From contig OY288251.1 in assembly GCA_958450325.1 (NCBI GenBank), positions 65,241,666 through 65,305,665 of the forward strand: a DNA stretch of 64,000 nucleotides. The letters run 5' to 3'. Position numbers and translations under genes: made by a program. Below, in pieces: positions 31,978 through 42,966 of this stretch. Source of the stretch: Agrostemma githago (taxonomy: Eukaryota; Streptophyta; Magnoliopsida; Caryophyllales; Caryophyllaceae). Under the pieces are notes generated by a model, which saw only the letters and a program-made list of their open reading frames with translations, made no database searches and was not told where the DNA came from. Within the stretch, counting starts at the first letter, position 1, and the number at the start of each line of letters is the position of its first letter.

Positions 31978-33099
31978 AAATTGTGAAACACAATCTCTTA
32001 CTTTTTTATTATGTGAAACATTGGTCGGATTCAGACAACTTAAAATAAATTCGGCGAATGAACAATAATGTCGCACATGTCTTTTTTTTTGCTTTGAAGG
32101 GAAAATGTAATAGAAAAAAAATCAAAACTGACAAGCACGAGCAACCGTCTTCACTCATATGATTTGCTTTATATTGCGAGAATTTGACCAATGTGCTATG
32201 TTTCACAAAAAAAAAAAAAGATTCAAAAACTTTTTTATTAATGGCAGTGTTTCGCAAAACGTTTTTATTAAAGATTGAGTATTTCGCAAAAACCTCTTAC
32301 TTTTTTCACTAATTCTTAAATGAGACGGTCTCACAATAAGTTTATTGTGAGACCTCTCACATAAGGGTGGTTACTGTTTTGGAATTTTGTGAGGTGTAGA
32401 GTATGTCTCACATTAAACGTATATGAGACGGTCTCACACGAGACTTACTATACTTTTTTTATCATCATGAGATTTCTTTTATTTTTCCGTAACTGTTCTT
32501 TGCCTATTCTAAATCTCTCTAATTACCCTCTCTAAATAAAATCCATATTTATCATTAAATATCAATGGAGTCTATTCGAACTCTCTCTATTATTTGTTTC
32601 GTGCTCCGCGGGTCAGTGGTCTCTTTGTGGACTATCGACCTTGTGGAACACTATCTAACATCGCTCTACTGACCTACTCAATTCCATGGTTCTGTCTCTT
32701 CTTGATGGCGGACTTCTTAGGTGATTATAGACCGAAATATGACTTGGCTTGAGTTCCTGTTTTCTGCGTCACTCTAACTCCTAATTGATGGCAGACATTC
32801 AAAGGGAAATTCGCATCTTTAGCATGTCCTACTTTTTTTTTGCCTTAACGTCTAAACACAGTGTCTTCACTCATATTCCCTGGACAATGGAATACTCTTC
32901 TAGACTGCGGTGAACTTCTATTTTGACCTCGACCTTCCCTGCTTAGGGATTAAATGACCGAGGTCGTAGATTCTGCAGTGTGTATTGTTACTTACTCATG
33001 CTCCTGCCACTCTTGTTCTTGTTGTTTCTTTTTTTTTTCCACGGCGCTAGCTACAACACCCTTTTGATGAACTTTATTGAACATTGTTAATGAGAGGTG
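31978..33099. other. Intergenic stretch between LINE and gypsy element
   Basis: No gene is seen. GAGACGGTCTCAC palindromes occur at about 32322 and 32432 within a foldback-like segment (32318-32447), and a related half-site (gtgagacctctcac) lies between them. The sequence from 32480 to 33099 is unique-looking and not recognised. Confidence 0.4.
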
Positions 33100-33104
33100 A
33101 CCGG

Positions 33105-35186
33105 TGTAACAACCCTAAATTTTTGCGACCAAAATAACAGAATAAAACCGAAAAATTTAAAGTTGTTACTCCGCATTTAGCTCACAAGGTCAAATGCAAG
33201 GCAAAAGAATAGTATAAGAATTTAAAAGAAATATAAATCCGATAAATAATTAAATGAAAACGTTGCAGCGGAAGACTTAAGTCCCACAAAATTCAAAACG
33301 GTTTAAAACAACTTCAACCCAAAATTCAACATAAATATAAATAGTTTGGATGTAAACATTAAATAGCAAAATCCTTCCTCGCTCAGCATCCCGAACCAAA
33401 TGCACCTATGCAGCATATTAATTGTACCTATCAACTTTACCCAAAACACAAATAGGTACAGGTTCTAGCGGGGGAACGACCCAAAACAAAAGGACGTCAG
33501 CAAAGCTAAGTAAAATATATTATATTGAAAACGTAAAACAATAATTATAATTTGTAGTAAACTGAAATCAGAGTTAAATATTATTGTCTCAATACCAAAC
33601 CAAAAGTACTGTAAAACGGTAGTCAAAACCAAAACCAACAAAAATATATTGTCTCCACCTGTGTGCCAAGGTCCTACCCTTTTGCACGATCTAGAGGTAC
33701 CACCTATGCTTAGCTAGACTTACTATAGTGCGCACTACTCACATTTGGGCAGTCAGTAGGATGAGGCTGCCAAAGGAGGAAGTCTAACTACCTAGCAAGT
33801 GGGGACCGGAAAAACCCCACTTAACACAACTCGGGCCAGAAGTTCAGTTTCGGGACGAAATCCCAGAGACATCTCAGACGCACCTTAACCTCATAGACCA
33901 ACAGAGCTCCGAGAGTCTGTTATAACTACCATAAATTGTATCAAAAATAATACCAATGTGTGACTTGTGTCACAAAGTTCCAATATCCAAAATATCACAA
34001 GAGTATCATAAAAATTCACCATTGACAAAATAATTATAAAATCGTTTCAAAAATATAATTTAAACTGAACATGCTCTTTACTTAAAGGTGAAAAGGTCAA
34101 AACGTCCTTACCTCTCAAGACGATCAATCCAAGCAAATTTTAATCCAGAAATCTTTTCTCCTCGAACCCACAAGCTACAAATAATATAAATAATCCAATA
34201 CTCTATGAGTAGTTGATATTAAGATGGGTCTAACTATATAATACTCGTACCTATCTATGGTACCGAAGTCGCTCAACCTCGAGGCACTACTACTCTCCCA
34301 TTTAATAATGTATAAAGACGGCAAATAAATCCCTAAACCAAACCGTAATATCGCTCGATATACTTAATATGTACTCGCTTAGGGATTGTGGACATACTTA
34401 ATAATAAAGTCAGCCTTAACAACACACACCTAATACTCTTTTCTCTATCCCATTCTATAATTCATGTATGATCAAACAACACGCACCACCTTCAACTTTC
34501 AATATGAACCAGTACACCCATTGTTCCACCAAACCAAGTTCACACACAAAATCCACAGCTGACAAATTGGACTACCTCAACGAATTACTACAATCCAATA
34601 ATTCGTAAGCCTAAGTTGCCCGTATATTCCATTAGTTACCACCTAAAATTTCTATCTACCCAAAGCAACAAGTGAAAGTGTACATCAACCGCTAAACATC
34701 TAAATTTCGTAATCAATAACAGTTTTAAAAACGGCCTATAAAATTTGCTTACCGCTTATATATTATGCAAGAAGGAATGACGAAGGTTGGGAATTGTGAA
34801 CAGCTTAATCTGCAGGCTTGTAATGGTGGAGGCAGAGGTATATGAAGTATAATAAAGAGGATGGTGAAGGATGTGAATTAGGTTTGGAAAGTAATTAAGA
34901 GAGTTTTAGGAAGCAGGGAGCCGGGTGGGGTATAAATAGATTTAGGTTTTTTTTCCCTTCTTCCTTATTTGTGTTTGACATGAAATCAAATCCGATACAA
35001 AGTTGGTTTTTATAATAACGTTCCACTTTAAGAAAATCAAAACCGATTTATTATAAGACGACCCAAAAATACTTTAATTTTATAACGACATTAAAAATAT
35101 TTTTACGTCTTTAAAACCCGATTTAAATAATAAAAATAGAAAAAGTCAAGCTTTATAATTAACTCGGAAAATAACGGGGTGTTACA
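33105..35186 (-). repeat. Gypsy 3' LTR
   Basis: On the minus strand it starts TGTAACACCCCGTTATTTTC and ends GGTTGTTACA. By eye it differs from the 5' LTR at roughly 2-3% of positions plus small indels, with differences more common in the terminal 400 bp (33105-33500). Confidence 0.93.
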
Positions 35187-35639
35187 GACTTCCCTCCTTA
35201 AAACAAAACTTCGTCCTCGAAGTTTAAACTCGTCCCCAAAATATAGTCTCACATTACTCACGAATGTCCGAAATGACCCGCTCACTCCATATATCCAAAA
35301 TCCACCAAAATTCTTCGTATATCTCCAAAATAAATCATTTACTTCATATATCCAAAATCCGTCAAATTAAACACAACCTTAAAGATATCTCACATTTCTA
35401 AATCCTCAAAATCCATAACCACCTAATTCCTCAAATTTCAAAGTATACAATTTCACCAACACCTAAATCCACAAGATAAGATCACCTAATTCCAGAAGAT
35501 AATACCAAAGTTCAAAACCACCAAAATTCTCATACTCCTTTAAGGTAAAAGTTATCACTTGCCAAGTTAAAGAGCATGTCGGACAAAAATATTTAAATTA
35601 TTTCAAAATTTTGAAAACCACAAGTTCACCCATTTTACA

Positions 35640-35800
35640 AGTGCGTAATGCACAAAATCAATCAGTCAATCAAATAAGTGCGGTTAGCACTACCAAACCA
35701 ACAATACGTGCGTTGAGCACAAAATCACAAATATGTGCGTTGAGCACAAACAAACCACAAATATATGCGTTGAACACAAACAATTCACAAACACATGTAA
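35640..35800. repeat. Short tandem GTGCGTTGAGCAC hairpin units in gypsy 3' region
   Basis: Four degenerate units of about 36 bp contain gtgcg-ttga-gcac, which can fold on itself, between pol and the 3' LTR. Copies at about 35678, 35708, 35737 and 35766. Confidence 0.75.
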
Positions 35801-35989
35801 ACAAGTCAAGTTCAAGTAATAACCAATAACCAATGACATTGTGCTTATTAAGCATCAACGATAGCCAAAATATTTATATTTGTAACCAATAAACAGTAAA
35901 TAGCATGGAATCACACACGGACATGCTTAGTTGACCACAAAAACAAATAGTGGTGCATATTTCTACCCACCTTAAAATAAAGCTTCGTC

Positions 35990-38089
35990 CTCAAAGCACG
36001 AAAAATTTACCTTATGCAAAAAGATGAGGGTATTTGTCTCTCACGGTTGGCTCAAGTTTCTCCCAAAATATTGTAACACATATGTTCGCTACCTAATATA
36101 ATATCCTTTGAAACCCCATGATGTCCTACCACATAATATATATAAGCATCAGCAAGTTGCTTCTTCTCTCACATATCCTTCATGGGAATAAAATGTGCTC
36201 TCTTAGTTAATCTATTAATTATAACCCAAATCATATTATGACCTTCCTATGACCTTGACAACCCAACTGTAAAATCCATAAAGATTAAACTCCGCTTCCA
36301 CTCGAAAACTCCTAAAGGATCTAACTCTCCCTAATGTCTCATGTGTTCACTCATAACTTTCTAATATATCAAGTACTGAGCCACAAAATCTGTCATTTGT
36401 TTCTTCATACTAATCCACCAAAATCCTAATTTCAAATCCGTATACATTTTATCAATTCCTAAATGAACATAATACATCTTTTCCTTTAATTCCTTGTGCT
36501 TAGGTATGCAAATTCTATCTCAATACTTAATAAATTCATTCTCATCGCGCTTGACAAAGCAGACTCATTCACCGATCAACTTATCCTAGAAAAATTTATC
36601 ACCACCTTTCAACTCTTTAATACACTCACCGATTCACTTTCAACGGAAAAACACACTATACTAAGTTCCTAATTTTGCCATTTTGATCCCAAATATCAGA
36701 AACTCTTCCATCACTTATCACGGTGCATCACTAACACTATTGTATGGGAAAAAAATTTACTCAAGTCATCGGCCACCACATTGGCATTTCCTACAAGACG
36801 CTGAATCTCGATCTTATAGTCCTTAATCAAATCCAACCACCTTCTCTATCTCACGTTTAGCTCCTAATGGGTAAATATATATCTTAAAATTTACGATCAT
36901 AAAAACTTTAAATGGTCCCCAAATAGTACGTCTCCAAATTTCTTAGGCAACTACTACGGCTGCTTAGTCTAAAATCTAGATCATAAGTAGGATAATTTTT
37001 CCATAACGGTGCAACTGCTTAAACGCATAAGTGATTACTTTCTTATTCTACTGAAAACACAACCTAGTCCATTCTTAAAAAGTATATTTATAAATATCAT
37101 AAGCTTCATTTCCATCCGGTAAGGCAAATCCTAAAGCAGTGGTCAATTTTTCCTTTATATTCGAAACGATTCCTCACACCTCTCATCCCAATAAAATTGT
37201 GTGGTTTTCCTTATTAGTGTGACCACTGGTCTACCTTTTATGGAAAAGTTCTTCACAAATCTCTATTGTAACCAGCTAATCTCAAAAAGTTATGAATTTC
37301 AGTCACAAATTCCGGGTTAGATCATTCCTTAACAATCTTAGCAGGATCTACTAATACTCCATCCTTAGATATAATATGCCCCAAAATTGTTCGAACCAAC
37401 CAAAAAATCACACCTCGAAAATTTAACATAAAACTACTTTTCTCTCAAGATGACTAAGACCATTCGTAAATGTTCCTCATGCTCTTCTTCATTCTATAAG
37501 TAAATCGCTATGTCATCAATGAAAATCTCAACAAATTTATCTTGGTAAGTCCTCAAAGTTCGGTTCATCTAAGTCCATAAACACATTAGGTGCACTAATC
37601 AACCCAAAAAGCATCACAATAAACTCACAATGACAATATATATATCTAGTAGAAAATGTACTCTTAGATAAATCCTTAAGCGCTATCATTAATTGATGGT
37701 ACTCAAATTGCAAATCAACTTTAGGAAAAATAAAAGCTCCCTTCAACTGATCAAATAAGTCATCAATCCTAGGTAAGGGAATCTTATTCTATATAGTAAC
37801 TTGATCCAATTCCCGATAATCAATACATAATCTTAAAGTTCCATCATTCTTTTTCCACAAATAAATCAGGGTCACCCCAAGGCAGTACACTAGGCCTAAT
37901 TCATCCCAAAATAACATCAAAGTAGGGTAATGGAAATTCTATCAGGTTTGCCTTAAAATCATGATCACCAATAAAAACTGACACATCCCTATAAACCCTC
38001 TCACAGTTTACTAAGTCCCCAGATGGCATGGCAAAATCATAATCCACAATTTCACTAGATTCAACATTCATTTTATCCACAAACTTAGT
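35990..38089 (-). pseudogene. Gypsy pol remnant (protease end, RT, RNase H, integrase)
   Basis: The reading frame is broken by many stops, but landmarks survive in order. After the protease come LRLCIDYRELDQVTI followed by an in-frame TAG near 37790, then LPRIDDLFDQLKGAF, DLQFEYHQL and the catalytic FIDDI at about 37510-37525. Integrase-like KGHNMIWVIINRLTK-type sequence lies near 36200-36260, with a damaged core. Many differences from family consensus are C-to-T or G-to-A type, as expected for methylated, silent copies. Confidence 0.85.
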
Positions 38090-39479
38090 CTAAATAAAAG
38101 AGTGAGATGCACCAGAATCAAATAAAACATGAGCTAAAATAGAATTCACTAGAAAATTACCCGAAACGATATCTGTGTTTTCGGCTTCCTCCCTATTCAT
38201 GACATAAAGCTTCCTAGTAGGCTTTTTGCTATTCTGTGTAGCATTTACTTGGTCCACGGGTTTACTAGCTGCAGTAATGTTGGTCTGAGTCGGAGCTGGA
38301 TTCCTAAAATTATTGTTAGTTGTGGACCTACCAAAATTCTGTGTGTTCCCCTGACCCTCAAATCGGTTATTCTGATTCACACTAGCACTAGCAGTTTGCG
38401 TAGCACGAGGTTTCCCCGCCTTCTTGTTCCTACATTCGAATTCTCGATGTCCTAACTTCCCGCACCAGTAACATGTCACCTTATTTCCCTGACAGTCAAC
38501 GCCTGGGTGATCTTCCTTGCATAACTTACAGTAGTAATGTGGGGTAAAGTCATTAGTTGTTCCCTGGTTTCTACCTCTCCAGCTGTTATTTCCTTCTTCC
38601 TTCTCATTACCTCCAAAAGATCGGGACTTGTGTTTGGTGTTATTATTAGCATTGAAATTCCCTCTCTTTGCTGGGTTGTCAGATTGATTCCCCTGAAACT
38701 CCCTCTTCTTAGTCCCAATACTTACCATCTCAGCTTCCATCTTCTGGTTACTCCTCTCAATATTAACAGCCCTAGCATAGACATCTCTTAAAGAAGTGAA
38801 TGTCTCCCCAACAAACCTACCCTTAATCTTCCAACCTATCCTCAATATTAACTTATCCTCAAACCTAGATGCTTTAATCCCCTCAGTTGGCACTAGCTCC
38901 TTAGCAAAACGACTAAGTTCAACAAATTTATTATAAAAGTCTTTCACACTCATCTCATCGGTTTGCTTTAAGTCTCCAAATTCAGCTAATTTTTGATGTT
39001 TCACATGCATGTTCTGGGAAAAATTCTTCTTCTAATATCTCCTTAAGAGTATCCCAGTCTTTATCATATAATGTGTGTGTGCCATTTGGGTTTCTTATCC
39101 TAATTGGTTTCATAAAGTCCTCTTTAACGGTCTGCCACCAAATGTCCGCCTCTTCTTTCAGATAGAAGACAGCGATCTTAGCCTGAAATTCATGTGGACA
39201 ACCTACAGCTAGAAAAATTTTCTCCATCTCCCTAACCCAATTATCTAGTTCATTTGGATCCCCTTTCCCAGTAAAAGTCGGCGGTTTCTTCTTCTGTACT
39301 GCTTCAGACATTCCAGTAACAGTTGATGTAGGATCATTCTCATTCTCAACCCTATCATTCATATTCCGGGTAACAGCGGTCATTTGTTCCACAACTTGGA
39401 CAAGAGCTGCATTCTGAGCTATCAATTGTGCCATTATAGCGACCATATCATTGTTTTCATTTTCTCTTCGTGGAGGCAT
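38090..39479 (-). pseudogene. Gypsy gag and start of protease, one frameshift
   Basis: Gag begins at ATG 39479 (MPPRRENENND). It holds the Retrotrans_gag core (FTGKGDPNELDNWVREMEKI, YLKEEADIWWQTV) and shifts frame at about 39000-39010, where EEFFPEH is followed by a second frame carrying MSVKDFYNKFVELSRFAKEL. The zinc knuckle CYWCGKLGHREFEC lies at about 38430-38475. The protease active site LFDSGASHSFI ends at the TAG at 38090-38092. Except for the shift, the frame is open for 460 codons, in contrast to pol. Confidence 0.9.
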
Positions 39480-39609
39480 CGCTACTATATATATGAACAA
39501 TATTCTATTAAGTCCAGATATAAGAAGGTTCAATCCCAAATAATAATGTAAGTAGTATTCATCTCTATCACAGTTCAATTAGGTAAGGATAGTAATAGTA
39601 CTAAACATG

Positions 39610-39613
<4 letters not shown>

Positions 39614-39661
<48 letters not shown>
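39614..39661. repeat. (TA)n microsatellite in gypsy leader
   Basis: About 23 TA dinucleotides between the primer-binding site and gag. Confidence 0.98.
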
Positions 39662-39812
39662 CATAATTCATGTGTATGCAATGCACCCAATCCACCCAAC
39701 ACTCTCGGTTTAGAAAGAAAGGAAATTTTCTTTTTATAAAGGTAGTAATTTTTTTTAAACCATTTCAAATTTTGCAAAACTTTTCGGAAAGACCTATTGC
39801 TCTGATATCAAC

Positions 39813-41883
39813 TGTAACAGCCTTAAATTTTCGCGACCAAAATAACATAATAAAATCGGAAAATTTAAAGTTGTTACTCCGCATTTAGCTCACAAGGCCA
39901 AATGCAAGGCAAAAGAATAGTATAAGAATTTAAAAGAAATATAAATCCGATAAATAATTAAATGAAAATGTTGCAGCGGAAGACTTAAGTCCCAAAATTC
40001 AAAACGGTTTAAAATAACTTCAACCCAAAATTCAACATAAATATAAATAGTTTGGAGGTAAACATTAAATAGCAAAATCCTTCCTCGCTCAGCATCCCGA
40101 ACCAAATGCACTCATGCAACATATTAATTGTACCTATCAACTATACCAAAACACAAATAGGTACAAGTTTCAGCGGGGGAACGACCCAAAACAAAAGGAC
40201 GTCAGCAAAGCTGAGTAAAATATATTATATTGAAAACGTAAAACAATAATTATAATTTGTAGTAAACTGAAATCAGAGATAAATATTATTGTCTCAATAC
40301 CAAACCAAACGTACTGTAAAACGGTAGTCAAAACCAAAACCAACAAAAATATATTGTCTCCACCTGTGTGCCAAGGTCCTACCCTTTTGCACGATCTAGA
40401 GGTACCACCTATGCTTAGCTAGACTTACTATAGTGCGCACTACTCACATTTGGGCAGTAAGTAGGATGAGGCTGCCAAAGGAGGAAGTCTAACTACCTAG
40501 CAAGTGGGGACCGGAAAAACCCCACTTAACACAACTCGGGCCAGAAGTTCAGTTTTGGGACGAAATCCCAGAGACATCTCAGACGCACCTTAACCTCATA
40601 GACCAACAGAGCTCCGAGAGTCTATTATAACTAACATAAATTGTATCAAAAATAATACCAATGTGTGACTTGTGTCACAAAGTTCCAATATCCAAAATAT
40701 CACAAGAGTATCATAAAAATTCACCATTGACAAAATAATTATAAAATCGTTTCAAAAATATAATTTAAACTGAACATGCTCTTTACTTAAAGGTGAAAAG
40801 GTCAAAACGTCCTTACCTCTCAAGACGATCAATCCAAGCAAATTTTAATCCAGAAATCTTTTCTCCTCGAATCCACAAGCTACAAATAATATAAATAATC
40901 CAATACTCTATGAGTAGTTGATATTAAGATGGGTCTAACTATATAATACTCGTACCTATCTATGGTACCGAAGTCGCTCAACCTCGAGGCACTACTACTC
41001 TCCCATTTAATAATGTATAAAGACGGCAAATAAATCCCTAAACCAAACCGTAATATCGCTCGATATACTTAATATGTACTCGCTTAGGGATTGTGGACAT
41101 ACTTAATAATAAAGTCAGCCTTAACAGCACACACCTAATACTCTTTTCTCTATCCCATTCTATAATTCATGTATGATCAAACAACACGCACCACCTTCAA
41201 CTTTCAATATGAACCAGTACACCCATTGTTCCACCAAACCAAGTTCACACACAAAATCCACAGCTGACAAATTGGACTACCTCAACGAATTACTACAATC
41301 CAATAATTCGTAAGCCTAAGTTGCCCGTATATTCCATTAGTTACCACCTAAAATTTGTATCTACCCAAAGCAACAAGTGAAAGTGTAAATCAACCGCTAA
41401 ACATCTAAATTTCGTAATCAATAACAGTTTTAAAAACGGTCTATAAAATTTACTTATATATTATGCAAGAAGGAATGACGAAGGTTGGGAATTGTGAACA
41501 GCTTAATCTGCAGGCTTGTAATGGTGGAGGCAGAGATATATGAAGTATAATAAAGAGGATGGTGAAGGATGTGAATTAGGTTTGTAAAGTAATTAAGAGA
41601 GTTTTAGGAAGCAGGGAGCCGGGTGGGGTATAAATAGATTTAGGTTTTTTTTCCTTCTTCCTTATTTGTGTTTGACATGAAATCAAACCCGATACAAAGT
41701 TGGTTTTTATAGTAACGTTCCACTTTAAGAAAATCAAAACCGATTTATTATAAGACGATTCAAAAATACTTTAATTTTATAACGACATTAAAAATATTTT
41801 TACGTCTTTAAAACCCGATTTAAATAATAAAAGTAGAAAAGGTCAAGCTTTATAATTAACTCGGAAAATAACGGGGTGTTACA
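39813..41883 (-). repeat. Gypsy 5' LTR
   Basis: Partner of 33105-35186; same ends and near-identical sequence. The primer-binding site is at about 39791-39811, on the inner side. Confidence 0.93.
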
Positions 41884-41888
41884 ACCGG

Positions 41889-42966
41889 TCTTTTGCTGCC
41901 TCCGTCTGGTTTTTGTCTTGTTTACCCTTGGATTGGTTTTCCTCTCTGGAAGAGCTTCCTTGGAGTGAAGCTGCTCCAGCCCCATGATCTTCCCTAGGAG
42001 ATGTTAACTTTTGCAGCAAAGTTAAAATGAATTGTGACACTCATAGATAAAGATTGCTCCATGAATTATGACACTCATGGTGTTTCGGCAAACACCGCGC
42101 TTCCCTTTCCGTGATCCACTCATCTAGGATCTCCTTAGTGTGTTGACAACAACATCGTCGGCCCTCCAGCCTTTGATTATTGCCATTTTCAATTGGATCA
42201 TGAGACTTTTTATTCTTTTTTAGGAATGTCTTCTTCACAAACGCCTCAAATTGTTTGGGATCCAAACAATCAAGTTGATGTTCTTTGTTGGACCAATGGT
42301 TGTTCATGCTGACATTGACATGTCTTGATGTTCTTCAACTAAGCTCATGCACAAGGAGCAAACATGGTCTCAGAGGGGGTCGAGGTGGCCTCTACGATGA
42401 GTTAATCTGTGTGCGAGATATGGTCTTCTTCATGAGAAGGAGATCTTGTTTTTAATTCTTAGAGATAAAGTGAGAGTGAAATATTATTTGTCCTTTTATC
42501 GGTTTGAATGTGGAGTATTTATAGGCATGGATAGAGATTGCTTGAAACCCAATATATCAATTACCTTTAGGCGAGCGCCCTTTCTTATTTGACTCACTCG
42601 CCTCGTGTTTGCGCTCCCCTCCAAATGACCCTATGGTATGCTATGTTAGCAGTCTCGTGGAGCCGAGACCTCTCATCGACCCAATCATCTCCCTTACTTC
42701 CGATGACCTTTTGCTGAAAGAGAGAAATAGAGGTGTTCATAGAATCCAATTGATTCAATTCATAAAGAAAGATTTTCCAAAATTTATAAAGACTCGAGTC
42801 CACTCGACCCTTGAACCCACCCCCAAACCCGTTTAATCTTGAGTCAAATTTGCATACTTAACCCGATCAACATATTAGAACTTGGAGTGGGAAGGACAAA
42901 ATGAATCCCATCCGTGATTTTAAAAGAGGAAGACGATGATGCAGTAACCAATACTCCAAAAACCCA
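41889..42966. other. Intergenic stretch upstream of the PPR gene
   Basis: No gene that I can support. A minus-strand frame of 88 codons (42307-42041) has a cysteine cluster (RRCCCQHTKEILDEWITERE) but I do not recognise it. A tataggcatgg stretch at 42519 has a TATA-like tatttata at 42515, about 450 bp upstream of the PPR start, too distant to assign. The last 120 bp lead directly into the PPR start codon. Confidence 0.35.

Larger units (their letters stand above)
33105..41883 (-). mobile_element. Ty3/gypsy LTR retrotransposon (Tekay-like chromovirus), full length
   Basis: Two LTRs of about 2.08 kb (33105-35186 and 39813-41883) enclose 4.6 kb. ACCGG flanks both ends exactly (33100-33104 and 41884-41888). 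On the minus strand the primer-binding site after the 5' LTR reads TTGATATCAGAGCAATAGG, a decayed tRNA-iMet type, and the polypurine tract AAGGAGGGAAG precedes the 3' LTR (35187-35199). Order of gag, protease, RT, RNase H and integrase is that of Ty3/gypsy. The Tekay/Del assignment rests on the MPPRR gag start and overall layout and is tentative. Pol carries many stops. Confidence 0.92.

Noticed and set aside
42041..42307. 88-codon minus-strand frame with a cysteine cluster
   Set aside because: No family recognised, no splice context, and short; kept only as part of an unannotated stretch.
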